From Acanthornis magna (lineage: Eukaryota; Chordata; Aves; Passeriformes; Acanthizidae): DNA of 64,000 bases. Both the position numbers and the translations under genes were made by a program. Every line of letters begins with the position of its first letter. Position 1 is the first letter of the stretch. Positions 1 through 12,870 of the stretch are shown piece by piece. The DNA lies in the NCBI GenBank assembly GCA_036785705.1, contig JAWUZG010000175.1:248001-312000 (forward strand). The letters are read 5' to 3'. The notes beneath the pieces are model-generated. The model saw only the letters and a list, made by a program, of their open reading frames with translations, made no database searches and had not been told where the DNA came from.

Positions 1-3000
1 GTTTTCTGTGCTTTTAATTCTCCTTGAAATCAGGAATGGGCATCAATGATCAAGTTTTCAACTGAGTCTGGGTTTTCTTGAAAGATCAGATCCTTAAATT
101 TTTGGTGGGATTGTTATTCCCAATTTTTAAAATTTTCTACTTTGGTTTTTCTGAAAAACAAGCTAAATAGAAATCATAAAATGGCTTATTATTTTATTTG
201 TAAGTATTGAAATGGATATTTGTAGTTTAAAAGTGCAGATTTATACTTTCAAATTCCTAAAGGCATGGTAATTTCTGTGTGCATCTCCTGAATACTTTTT
301 CAGAGTAAGTATAGACCAAACTGTAAAAACCATAAATGAAACTTCAATTTTGTATAGAGATAGGTGAACGAGTTACAGAAAAGAACACATGTAAGTTTTC
401 CATTTCTAATACCCTTCAGAAATAACTCTTCATGGATCAATATTTGGTCTGGTACAAAATGTGTGATGCTGTTGATTAATCCAGCCAGGTTTGCTTAAAC
501 TGAATAGCCTAAAGTCATTCTTAAAGCTCAGAGAAAATGTGACTAAAAATGAGAAATGAAATAAAACAAGAATTTGAAAGTATTCCTTCACTAGTAATTA
601 TTAAGTCCTCTGTTTGGATCTAGGTAAAAATTTATATTCAGCTCTGCCTGATTCATTGCAGTGAGAGCTCTGTATGTCCAGAAAAACCCTGAAATGTTCA
701 ATTGATGAGCAGTGTTGGCCAGAATATAGTTTGCCATGCATGTTGCTTTTAAATTTAGGAAAAGTAAACATTTTTGTTTTGAATAATTTAAACCTGAAAA
801 TAGAGGTAACATGGGAAATGTGATCCTTATTCTGATCCTATTTCAGATTATGTTAAAATTAGCTTTAATACCATGCTTTAGCTGGTGGTATGTTTTGAAA
901 AGAACAATTTATGGCAAGTATGTTTTCCTATTTTGGTGTTTCTGAACATAGTTATATGACCTATGGCAATCAGGGAATTAGATGTTATATACTTTCAAAT
1001 AAGGAAACTAAATTTTATATATTCTTCCTAATATGGGGAATTCCCTCTCCACGTACCACAGGAAAATCTAGTTGAGTTGATGGTTATAGCTGTGGAAAGA
1101 AATATTCATGGAAATACTAGTGAAAAATACGGAAAGGTGGTGCTTCACTCAGGATTTAGAGAGATCTATAGTCTTTTCCTTGGTGCTTTCAGGCCGTAAC
1201 TTGCAAGTCTTACTTGACTGAGTCCCTGGTTCTCTCTTCAGGAGCTGAATGAGGAGCCAGAAGATGGCTCCTCAGTTCTCATCTCAGCTGGCCAAACTTC
1301 TCAGGGCCACATCCCAGGCTGCATCAGACTCATTATTCTTGATCACTCGTACCTCATGTCCCCACGTGGAGGGAGGGGAGTACTTCTCACCCATGTGGGA
1401 CTGCTGGGAAGGTCAATGCTTTGTGAGACTGTGGTGCCCTTAAATATCAGAGGAACCAAGGAAGTAACAAAGACTGATCTTTTATTACGTAGATCTTGGT
1501 GTCCATTCCTCGTGATTTTTTTTCCTACACATCTTTGCTATATTCTTGATATGTTCCCTGTGCCTGCTTCTAAAGACTGCATGCTGGAAAGAAGTGACAC
1601 TGCTGCTTGGCTTTAGGGGCTCGCCTTTTCCTGCATGACTGTGCAGGCGCCCAGGATGATGCTATGATCAACATCACAGCACCAGTTTCCTTTCTCAACT
1701 CTTAGTTGCTTCAGAAATTTATAAGATGCGGGAGGCCACCTTAAAGTCATAAATAGCTATGCACTGATGCTGTTTTCATGTCATCAAAAGTCTTTTTAAG
1801 CACACTTGCATGGGTGAGCATGGTCAATACCCACACCCACATCTTAATTTTTAGTGGCATACATGCACGTAAAAGTCCACCAGCATGGACCTGTGTTTGT
1901 ATCCCATAAAGTTCTGTGCTTGTCACCTGCACAGCAAAAAATGTGCATATGATTTTTTTCCCAGATGTACAGATTTTAGTTTGCTTTGCAAATTCTGTGT
2001 TTCTATCTAAGCTTTTAGTTATAGTTTGATTTTGATCCCTAGGCTGCTCCACTGCAGTGAGATTTTGATGTCTGGAATGTGACATTTCCATGCATCTCAA
2101 TTTCAGAAAGAACTGGCTAAATGTATACACTCTGTAGGTATGGAGACTACTTAAATATTCCTTAAGTCCTCTGGGGTCTGAGTTTTGGCAGCAGTTTTGT
2201 CCTCTGACAGTAAAGCCTGAGAAAAGGAAAACAGAGATGAGGAAATAAACTTGAAGGAGCTCCTTGTGAACGCTGACATTAGCTCAGTAAGGCTGATCTC
2301 CATCAGCCCCATCTATACTCAGTGGAGGAGATGGCATTTGTCCTCCACAGAGGGAGTCAGAACAGTCAGATTAGGCTTTGCTGGTGGATATTTTTTTCTC
2401 CATTGACTGGAGACTGTTTCAACACATTGTCTACACCTGATTAAATTAACCTTGATGAGTATTCTTTCTGATGGCCTAATCTAAGAACTGAGTTCCAGTC
2501 ATTAGGAAAGCTGATATGCGAATGGGATCTCTGTATCTTGGGCAACTTACCCTAAAGATCGGCAAATTAAGCAGCATTATGAAGTTCTTTGTAGATCATT
2601 TTGCATTAGGGCTGTGTAATTCTGAGTGGACTTTGATCCGTATTACCATAGACAGGACAGTTTAATGAACACAGGGGAAAAGAGAAATGAGCATTAAGAG
2701 TAGGGGGGAGGAAGGAAAACAGTCTTATTTGAAACACTGGAGTTCTGACATGAAATCTTCCGTTTCTATTTTTTCCTCATTAAAACAGAGACGCATGTAA
2801 TTTTCATTTACTGAGTGAAAAGGGAAATGTGGAGAAAGCAATCTTGTAAATGAAGGAGATGTTCATGGCAGGAAAACTAGCTAACCCTCACAGCTGGAAT
2901 ATCTTCAGATGGCAGTGGTTCAATATCTGAAAGTACTGACCTTGTGTGGCCTTGTGGATTGCAAAAGAATTTCAGGAAGTAACCTGAGCTAGAATGCTGG

Positions 3001-3556
3001 GTACTAATGGAACATTAGATACAAAAAGTTAGGCTCAGGCAATGTTATGATTGCAAGCAGAGAAACAAATTGGAGAACAAACTCATTCACAGTATACTTA
3101 TTATACTCTAATTACATCATTGAGTACTGCTGATGATGTTTGGGTTCTTTCTTACAATTTGAATGGGTGGTTCCATGCAGAAGAAATATTTATATCTATG
3201 TTTTATTCTTGTGACAATTTATCAATTACATATAGCATCGCAGGAAAATGAAAATGGGACTGACTCACTAGCTTTCATTTTGCTTTAAAGAAACTGAAGT
3301 TGTGTTCTTTTGCTTGATGCGGTGTTGTAATACTCTTTCATGTAGAGAACAGCTTCTGTTATGCAAGATGGCATACCTTTCTGAGGGTGTTAAGGGAACC
3401 ACATTCCTAGGGTATTCCCTAGAGGCGCTCTGTTGTCGAAAATGCATAGTCTTGTTGGGAAGCCCATCTCTTTTGGAAAAATGAGAGCACCACATTCCTG
3501 CACTATCACTTCTGTGAAGCTGGTGCATCACAATGGGAAAGTGCACTTTGATACTT
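1..3556. other. AT-rich single-copy DNA, no gene recognised
   Basis: I see no repeat family, RNA gene or convincing exon here. Short open frames of 60-130 codons occur on both strands, including one on the minus strand at 1747-2130, but none shows a recognisable motif and all are within what chance gives. The stretch reads as intron or intergenic DNA. Confidence 0.55.
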
Positions 3557-4051
3557 GTGCGGTAACAAAATTTGTGTCAGCTCCTGTAATATAATACGTA
3601 AACTGGTGTATTTGGTTTGTGTGGCCAGGTTTTTACAGGGTGGGCTACAGGGGTGGCTTCTGTGAAAAGTCTTCCCCATGTCCAGCAGAGTCAGTTGGCT
3701 CCAAGACGGAGCCACCAGCAGGCCAAGGCCGAAGCCATCAGAGACAGTGATAGCACCTCTGGGATACCAGAGTCGAGAAGTGGGAGATAAAAAGCTGTGC
3801 GACTTCAGCCAGAGGGAAGTGTGAGAATAGCCCCAGTTCTCATTGTCTTAGTCTGATGTGAGTGGTAATAAATTGTACTAATTTCCCTATGACTCACCTG
3901 TTTTGCCCGTGACAGTAACTGGTCAGTGACTATCCCTGTCCCTATCTTTCCCCTCCACGAGCCTTTCATTATATTTTCTGTCCCCTGTCCAGCTGGGGAG
4001 GCGAATGGTAGAGTGGTGGGCACCCAGTGTACAGCCAATGTCAACCCACCA
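3557..4051 (+). mobile_element. Degraded endogenous-retrovirus LTR (probable solo LTR, ERVL-like)
   Basis: The stretch from about 3620 to 4051 follows the order of an avian ERV LTR family I recognise. It has a G-rich block around 3637-3660, a block on 'tccccatgtccagcagag' (3673-3690), then 'ggctccaagacggagccacc', 'ggccaaggcc', a poly(A)-type AATAAA near 3868, 'tgttttgcccgtgacagtaa' near 3898-3917, and a 3' end reading 'gtcaacccacca' (4040-4051). The AATAAA and the 3' terminus place the sense on the plus strand. No retroviral coding sequence adjoins it, so it is a solo or truncated LTR. The 5' edge is uncertain and I found no clear target-site duplication. Family assignment is from memory of bird genomes. 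Confidence 0.6.
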
Positions 4052-6736
4052 TGACTATCAATTTGACATCTGGTGACAGCAAGACAGGTTGAAAGAGCAC
4101 TGCCAATCTTCCCTGGGAGTGCTTATGCGATATTGTCTCCTACAACAGGTAAAACTGTGTCTGCCTCATGAGGATCATATTTCTTTCCTATCCTCAAAGA
4201 GGCAGGGTCACAGGAAACATTAAAACGGACTTGAGATAAAATATTTAGATTGGTATAAGAAATAAATATTAACTGTTGTCAGTTTGGGAGTTAAAATTAC
4301 TCAGTATTGATTAGGAGTGTTCACATTGAAAAGTGCTTTGAAGTTTGTATGATGCAGAAATATCAGAAATATGTTTAATCAAAAGAGGGAAATCTTTTTC
4401 CTGCTCTTTGAGTGTGTTTGTATGTGTTGAAAAGAGGATGTTTGCAATTCGGTGTCCTTAAGACTTAGTGAGGCACGTGCAGAGCACTCTGATGCTGTTT
4501 CAGCTGCGCCCTGAACCATGTGCTTGTGTTTCTGCTGAGATTACAGTATGAGCATTCAACACTTTGCAGAATAAAGATTTATTTTTTTAGATGTTTGTGT
4601 AGTAGTTTAGCCAATTTGTACTGCTGGGGAGGATAGAGGGGGTTGTTTGTGGTTCATAGTCTTTATGTGAGATCCCCTTGAGGTCATGTGAATACGATCC
4701 ATTGGCTCTGATAAGGAATGAGATCAGTGGGATTTAACCTCTGTCATGCTTCTCTTCTACTACTAAACATCTATGTTCTACCAGTTCCACAATATTCATG
4801 TGACTGAATACCCATTTTAAGCAATGACTTCATCTATTTTGATTAAAAATTAGAAAGACAGGAAATGAGATGAGAGACACAGATCTCAGCTCTCACTTTG
4901 AGGAGAATGTTTCTTGTTTAAGAAAGGACTGCTTTCTGGTTTAAAATATTATGCCAAGACAGCTGATTCAGTAGGGATAACTATATTAGCAGATTTACAT
5001 AATCAAATGTAGTTCTCTCCCCCTTTCCCTCAAAAAAGTCACAGATGCTGACGAAGACATTTTAAAAAAACCCCTTAAAGCAGAAATGCTTTAAAACTTT
5101 TTTTAATATCAGTTCAGCTCACACCATTAATCCCTCATAATTCATAAGATCATGGTAAGTAAACAAGTAAATATTTAGTAAGTATTTAAAATTACTTCCT
5201 GTGTAAATTTCATGTTAATAAATTGAAAAATACATTTCGATTAAGGGATTAACAACATTTAGTCTTTGTAAGAATGGTTTATTGGATGGCACTGGTAAAA
5301 GTACAAAACACTTCAGGATGGAAACGGTGACATGCAGAAAACATCTTAAGCTTTTATTTTTGCGTTCTAATTAATTCTACAATAGCATCAAAAGGCTTGA
5401 ATTTACGGTAGTGCCACCCTGTGGAACTGCCTAAACACATTATGTGAAATGGTCTCTGCCTCAAATATATAATGGTAACAGCTAAGGCAACCAGGAAAAA
5501 AACCACAGTGAGGTGCAGAAAGGTGCTGAAGGAAATCCAAGAACACTGGGAAGTGAATCCAGGTTTTATAACACGGATTCAATGCTCAGTCCATTACCAT
5601 ATTGCAGCCACTCTGATTCCTATTTCTTATGGGACTTCTGTGTTTATGGCAAGAATTTTGATGTTAGCTGGAAATAAAATGAAGGGCTTGGAGTCTAATT
5701 GTAGAAAAGCTTTAAAATAATTTGATTGCTTCACTGTGGACAATTCAAAACTTAAGGCAGGCACAGCAGTTCAGCTGAGGTGCTAACACTTAAGCTTAGC
5801 CCATGGTAATTTCCTCAAACATGTATCGCCTCAATATATATTCGGTTCTGTCAGAGACAGCTGCATATAAAAAGCATTATTGCAGTAAAATTTCCTGAAA
5901 TTATATAACTATATAGGTGTTTGAAGCCAAGATATACTGTTTGTATTATTTTGGTGAGTATATGTAAGTTCTTACTAATCAGATCATTGACTTTTTCTCA
6001 ACCATGTCCAGTGCACCATGAAAGGAATACGTGCATTTATTCCTTTTATGATCTGTTTAAATAGTATCTGCAAAGTTTCTAGTTTTCATTTATCTCACTT
6101 TGATTTGATGTAATTGTAATTGGATGAATGATTTGAAAGCATTTACATTGCCCATGCACTACTTCAAGCAGATCTCATTCAAAATCAGGTCTGTGTTTCT
6201 TTTCATCAGACACATTACATTGAGATATGCAGATTCTTCAGAATCAGAATATTAATAGGAAGGTGTGTATTTCATTTTTTATTCTATTGAGAGTATTTAT
6301 TTCTGAATTTTGTATTATCATTTACATAATGTAAAGACAAAATTATACTGGTTTTATAGCATAATAGATAGACCAGTTAAAAGTTGAAATGAAAATTTTG
6401 ATAGTGCTAAAAATGAATCTATAAAACAATGTTGAGATCTCCAACCTGTCTTAATTTCTTAAGAAAGAACAAAAAGAAAAGATAGAAAAAGAAGTATTTC
6501 ACAGTATTCTATGTGGTTAGAACAGTTCAGTTTTCATATGCCAGCACTTAGAGTGATGAATTCAGAATTTGTCTATGATAAATAACGGCTTAAAAATTCA
6601 AATGCACGTTGCATTTCCTAGAATATTTGCAGATATAGATATATGATATTTGCACTTAAGATATATGAATAAAGCTTAAAATATAACTGCATATTTAGCA
6701 TCAGTTTTATTCTTCATTTACTCTTCTGAATTTCAG
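4052..6736. other. AT-rich non-coding DNA
   Basis: No gene, transposon or RNA is recognisable. The open frame at 5472-5720 (82 codons, plus strand) begins at an ordinary ATG and has no motif; it is probably chance. Confidence 0.5.
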
Positions 6737-6783
6737 GAAAAAGAGGTCGCAAGCCTTTAACCAATGTGTTCAATAAGGTTCAG
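6737..6783 (+). CDS. Candidate 47-nt internal exon with an AT-hook-like peptide
   Basis: A pyrimidine-rich stretch ending 'tactcttctgaatttcag' forms a good 3' splice site at 6736. Forty-seven bases later 'cag|gtaaaa' forms a plausible 5' splice site. Of the three frames only one is open. It starts after two bases of a split codon and reads KRGRKPLTNVFNKVQ. The KRGRKP core resembles an AT-hook or nuclear basic motif. In the other two frames a stop appears within the exon. No neighbouring exon could be linked to it, and I do not recognise the parent protein. A 15-codon open frame is weak evidence alone, so the call rests on the splice sites and the peptide character. It may equally be a cryptic exon. 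Confidence 0.25.
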
Positions 6784-9700
6784 GTAAAAGAAGCTAGAAT
6801 GTGAGTAATGACATTATTTTTCTTAGAGCTGCATACTTCTGGTATTTGGCTTCTTCAGTAATGGCTACAACAACCCCTTAATTCTGTATTTCTTAGATGT
6901 TTAAACAGTTCTGCTTATTATATGAGGCTACTGAGTACCCAGTGCTGTGGCCCCCGCTGTCACTGTTAGCAGTCAGGTTACACCAGGGCTACTGACAATC
7001 ATGAGGCTTGCAAGGTACTTATCAGTTCCATGCCACATGTGCAGGAAAAGGCTGAAGAATGAATCATAACCTGAATCTGTGCCCACTTTGCCAAAACAAG
7101 TTGTTGTAGCCAGTGGGAAGCCTCTTTTGGATGTTAAGTGACTTGTGCATTGCAAATGTTTTCCAGGACATAGAAGGAGGGAGTTGGGTTATAGATGGTG
7201 ATGGACTTGCACAGAGTGGGTCTGGCTCCTGACCTCTACACTGAAAAGGCAGGGCCATAGCAAGGCTCATTTTCTCTTCTACTGTACTTCATCATTCAGT
7301 CAAAGCCTATTCCTGAGTCCTCCAAGTCTTCATCAGGTTTGGACGGCAGTCAAAGCTGAGCAAAAGTAGGGTTCCAGCACACATCTATAGGCCCAGCACT
7401 ATACCTAAATTACCTATGTTTAATACCTTGTTTTTAAATGATGTTGTATTGCTTCTTGCTATTGCACATATTTGACATATTTTTCTTAACATAACTTTGC
7501 AGTCTGTGGTTTACTATGAAAAATATTGAAATTGCCTGCTATCTAAATTATCTGTCAAAATAACAACCTAAAACCAGGCTGAGCTTATTTTCCCAAACCT
7601 AAATAATAGAACTCCTAAAACCCTTCAAAACTATATATGCAGTATTTCAGAATCAGCTTGTAGAATGACTCCTGTGTCTGGACTATTATAGTTTCTAACA
7701 TGCTGCTCTTGAAGATGCCGCAAAAAATTAAGTACTGATTTAGATTTTCTTGTTGTTATTCATGAATATGTGAGCCTGTAGTTGAAAGATGTTACAGTTA
7801 ATCTCTGAATTTAGTCCTTTGCAGAAATAAAAAGTAGAAGGGACTCAGCATTATTAGGCTTGCTTATGCCAGATGACAAGTACTTGAGTGCTCCTGCACA
7901 GAAATAGGCTGCCAGATATGCTTTTAGATCTTCCTTTTCTAAAGAATTGAGTGGACAGTGAATAAATATTTGAGGCAGCTCCTCTTTCTGTGTTTCAAAA
8001 CATTCAGCAGAATAAAAGCATACTACTGGAAAATCTTTAGCCTCTTTAAATTCTAGATTAGATGCAACATTAGTAAGACTTTTTATTTAAACAAAGCAAG
8101 ACAGATGCTATGTTATCTGGCAAGCAAGTTGCATTGAGCCTTTCTTACAGTATTTTTTAAAAATAAAGTATGGGTGTGGAATTCCCATACTGGTCCCTCC
8201 CTTGTTCCTCATGTCTCCTTCCTCCCCCCAGAGTAATGCAATAACATGCACTACTAAAGTTCGATAAAGTCTCCTAAATCCTGATCTTCAGTACTGGAAA
8301 AGGTAGGCTTATAATACACCAAATTCTAGACTGTCTTCAGTTACCTGGCACTGTATTTACCCAAGCTCACTTGACATGTCATTTGTATTTATTTTAAATA
8401 CTTGTCTAATCTCTCTGCATTTGGAATCTCATGCTTTTCTCTGGAAACTTAGAATTCGGAAGAAAACTTGTGGTTTCATTATGTTGTGTTATTTTTAATA
8501 ATATTTGTTCTTTCAACTAGGATCTCAAACTACCTCTTATACTGTCCTAATCTTTTGGCATATGTTATTGCTCTTTAAAATGAATCAGTTGGAATTTCTC
8601 CAAATAAATCTTCTCTCAGCTTCAGCTGGGGAAAGGAAGCATAGATGACGAATTACCCATTTCAGTTGTATAGATGAGGAATTAGCAATTTCAGACCTGA
8701 GCTCCTTCTTGAGCTCCTCCAAGGTGTGAGGCAGAGTCTGGAACACCATCTGGTCAAAAGGTGTTCTCTTCTAGGGATAATAAATCTTTGGGCTATCGGT
8801 ATTTGGATTATTGCATCCTGATGTAATCAGTGCTGTTTGGGTAGTGTTTCATGTCATATCTTCCTCCAATTTTTGCTTTCTGAAACTGTGTCTTAATTAT
8901 GATCCATGTTCTGAGACTGCTGAGTTACAGTCACACATTCACACTGAAGTCACAGAAGAGCTCATATCAGTTGGGCGTTAACCCCATTTTGTCACTCAGA
9001 GAGCTTCAAGAGAAACAGAGATTTTGAGGCTGCTGGTCACACTGCACCGATAACAAGTACACAATTCCCTGCACTACATGTGACTTTTGTAGGAAAGACA
9101 GGGGAAGAATTTGGTGTAAAATATTTTCACATTCTGAAGTTGACCTTCCTTATTTTTGTCATTGCCAATTGTATCTGTAGGCATACTACAGACATACCGC
9201 TTTCAAACTCTTCACTTGAGTTTAGAACTATTAATTTAATGAACTTAGGGTCCAAATATATTGTTTGGATATGTAGTGGAACATTCCATTCATGTTTCAG
9301 CTTTTTTTTCAGTCAGACCTTTCTGGCTATTATGGGTGATGAGAAGTATAAAACTGCAGTTTACAAAAAGATAGACTTCCAAATTTTGGACGTACTGAGA
9401 TACTCATCTCTGCTAAAAGAAAATAAGTTCTGAGAAATTAGAGGGGAAAATATTTACCCACGATGCACATCATAAATTCTACCACCTCAAATCATTGGAT
9501 TTGTGGTGTTATTTCTCACAAAGTGTGGTGGATCTGCCTGTATAAGGCTAAGCTGTGCCACAATAACTCAACCCTATTAGAGAAAAAAAGACGAAGAGAA
9601 GATCATCACATTTTTATGACTGTCATGGACCTTGTTTTTCAAGGGCTAAAGTCAAAAGCATTGTTGCGTAACTGTTGCAGACTTTTTTTTCAGAACTGAC

Positions 9701-11246
9701 ATTAAAGTTTACCAAAGATGAGGATGAGCTGAGCTTTCACGAAACAGCTAAAGCTGTCAAATGTGTTGATATTTAGAGTAAACTTCTGCTCACCATGATG
9801 GGCCTTGCCTTATAGGTGGAATCTATTCTGTGGAATTTTGGATATTTTTAAGATAGATATCTATTTCAAAGCAGGTTGTTTGGACTCTTTTTGCAGTCAG
9901 AGGTTAAAACGTAAACTGGGATGAACTACATCAAATCTAAACCAGACAGCCACTTTAAAATAAGATGACTCATGATCTAGAAAAGGCCATTTCTCCCTGG
10001 TGGTTCTAAAGGGAAAAAGAACAGCTCTCTGGGATGTATGTCTAGAATTTGCTTGACTCACCTTAGCCTGGATTATTAATTATTCATGTTAATTCCACAT
10101 ATGTGTGTGTGTGACTTTGATGAAAAAAGCCCCAATTAGAGGTTTTCTTGTGTATTTGATCTGTAACTGTAGCTTTGATCTGCTTTTGTTTCATTGCCAG
10201 ACAGTGAATACTATACAGCCAGCTACTCATCTATGAAAATTCTGATGTTTCATTTTTTGTCAGTCTCGTGATCTGTAGTTTGAAACAAGCAATGAGAAGT
10301 AAGAAATTAGATAATGTTACCAAACCAAGTGCTCAGAATTTACTGCCAGTGATTGAATCACTGATCCAGTTGGTTCATTTATGTTCTTGTGTTCACATCT
10401 TGGGCATATATATTCAAGGGTTGCTGTTCAGATAATTTTGGTTTTTGGCTTTGTAATACTTGTAGCACATAATCTGGGTTGTCCACACTGTGTGCTTCAC
10501 ATGAGAGTAAGAACACTGGAGCTCATTTCTACCTCAGTTTCCTCTCATTTGTTGTTTGTATTATAATTTCTGTTTTCTCCCCACTGTTTGGATGCATCAC
10601 GACCCTTAAATTTTTAATTTTAATTTGCTTTAACTACTTTTTAAATGGTTTTGAGAACTTGCACTCTTTTATTTTTTTGCTTTTTAACTTTGGTCCTGGG
10701 TTTCCCCATCTTGTTCTTAAATTCCACACTGTAGTATCTGACTTTGGTCTAGAAAGTGTGTGGTTATGATCAACCCGGGCATCAAGGGCTATGGTAGCGA
10801 ATTTTTGGTCTCTAATGGGTCTACCCAGTTGTTTTCCTGTCTGGAAGAAGAAAACATCACAGTTAAATATCCTGCATGACACTGAAGCATAGAGCTAAAA
10901 AGAAATGAAGAGAGCTATCCCCAGCTGCTCAATGAATTTGCATACAAAGGTTTATACATTTTCCCTCTTCAGCAGGTCTAGAGTCAGCTAGAAAGAAAAG
11001 TAAACCTAATTAAAAACACCCTTTTTTCCAGGGCTGCTCTCTGGCAGAGTTTCCTTGAGACACAGGAAATTGTGCTCTCATCAGCTGGGCTCCAAAACCA
11101 GACAAAATCGGTCTTCAGGACAAACCTGTCAGCATGAGAACTGCTGAAAGTTTCTGGTTTTCTGTGTTGGTAGAACACCACCTTTTAGAGGGCCACTCAC
11201 CTTTGTGTGACTACAACAGAAATGTCAAACAGGCCCTTATTCTCCT
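6784..11246. other. AT-rich non-coding DNA
   Basis: No repeat or gene recognised. The open frame at 9080-9433 (117 codons, plus strand) is hydrophobic at its start but lacks conserved motifs and sits in AT-rich sequence; I do not treat it as a gene. A short (TG) run occurs at about 10,100-10,111. Confidence 0.5.
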
Positions 11247-11365
11247 AAAAAAAAACCAAAAAAAAACCCACACAAAAAATCCAAACAAACAAACAAGCAA
11301 ACAAACAAAAACAACAACAACCAAACAAACAAACAAAAAAACCCCAAAAACCAAAAAAACCAAAC
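11247..11365. repeat. A/C-rich low-complexity tract (CAAA/CCAAAA type)
   Basis: About 120 bases are built almost only of A and C: A-runs of 5-9 broken by C, CC or CCCC, with a clear (CAAA)n stretch around 11,281-11,312. On the minus strand it is the same G/T-rich type as the tracts at 12.75, 39.1 and 58.7 kb. The open frames across it on both strands are simple-sequence artefacts. Confidence 0.85.
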
Positions 11366-12365
11366 TGTCACGGTGGAATTCTTACAACGGAAAGGATTGT
11401 TCTCACATTTCAGATTATGACTGCTCACTTCCCTGGAGGCCAGACAGACAAACTCAAGGTTTCTTCATCTCCCTGTCTGAGTGGCTGGCAGGGCAGCTAC
11501 CTGAAGCACCAGTTGGAGTTGAGTTCTGTGTGTCACTGTTGATGTTTTGGGAGCAATGCTGGACTTGGCAGGGGCTGTGCTTCAGCTTTTGTTCATGTCA
11601 TGGCTTTGCACACTGAAGCCATTCACAGAATGACTTCATACTCGCATCCAAAGGAGAAGGGCATACTCACTTGGATATCAGAAGGATACTCACTTGTGTC
11701 TCTTCGACTTTGAAATGTGCCACTAGTGTGTACACGTGCAACATTTTCTCCTGTTACAGTTCTGTTGAAGGGTTTGATCTCATCTCGGACCTCTTTGGCT
11801 GAGAGAAAGGTCCCCTCTGTGCCCCTTTTCTGACTGTATGAAGGGAAGGTGGCTGGCAGCATGCCTTCTGCATTTACTGCTAGGACAGAATCTCCCCTGG
11901 TGCCAGCACACATCCCTCCTGTGAGCTCCATATGGCCCCACATCTCAAAGGAACACTTAGAGGTCAGCAGCATATCTTTTACCTTGGAGCTTACCTTTAT
12001 TGTTACAGTCCCATCCTGACACCTTCTGGGCAGGAGCCTTTGTGTGGGTATGAACTCAGCAGCCTGAGTTGTCAGTTCCCCTGTAAAATCCCTCAGCTAC
12101 AGGAGGGGTGAGGGGGAATATGTTTAGAGAAGAAATTTGCCATATTTGCATGATGTTAGTAACCCAAACAGCTACGCAGGAGTCATTCTACTTAATTTCA
12201 GAAAAACAAAAATCTCCATCCTGTGTGTCACCAAATATTTCACAGAAATTGATAAAGAATAATTTAACTAAGAAACACTGTCAGTGCAGCTGAAATTTGA
12301 AATTCTGAACTTGTGAGATGTGGTGGTTCATAACATTGTGGTCTTATTCTCACCAATGTGCCCAG
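11366..12365. other. Non-coding DNA, moderately GC-richer
   Basis: The stretch from about 11,400 to 12,100 is somewhat richer in G+C than its surroundings. It has an open frame of 116 codons on the minus strand (11,623-11,973) with no recognisable domain. I see no splice-site pair that would make it an exon. Confidence 0.4.
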
Positions 12366-12405
12366 GCACACACACATACACACACACACAAATATACACA
12401 CACAA
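12366..12405. repeat. Imperfect (CA)n microsatellite
   Basis: CA dinucleotides interrupted by TA and AATA run for about 40 bases. Confidence 0.85.
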
Positions 12406-12745
12406 ATCCACCCATGTCCACATGTGCTCAAAATTGCCTGGAATAAGACGTATTTACAGAAAATACTTGCCTGTAGGGTTGTTGTGGTAGGATTCACACC
12501 CCATACTTTATACCTGAGAGTGGGCTGTTTACAACCTTTGCTAAACATAACAGCATTTTAAGGAAGGAGTTTGCAGGAACATTTGGCTTTCCATCCCCCA
12601 GTGGATCGCACTTTGACCCTTTTTTGAACATTTTTCATATATGGCACAATTGCTAAAATCCCAGTTGTTTCCTATTTACTTGATTGTAGAAGTTTGTTAT
12701 ATACATATGTTTTTTGATTCAGATGGCATGAACTGTTTAAATAAT

Positions 12746-12870
12746 GGTTTGTTTGTTTTGTTTTTTGGTGCGGGGGTTTTTTGGTTGTTTTTTTGTTTTG
12801 GGGGTTTTTTTGTTGTTGGGGGGGTGGGGTGGTTTTTTTGTTTGTTTGTTAGTTTGGTTTTTTTCTTGTT
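12746..12870. repeat. G/T-rich low-complexity tract
   Basis: T-runs of 3-8 alternate with G-runs of 1-7, including GGGG and GGGGGGG. Apart from a few C and A it contains only G and T. It is the mirror orientation of the tract at 11.25 kb. Several closely spaced G-runs could allow a G-quadruplex on the plus strand. Confidence 0.85.
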
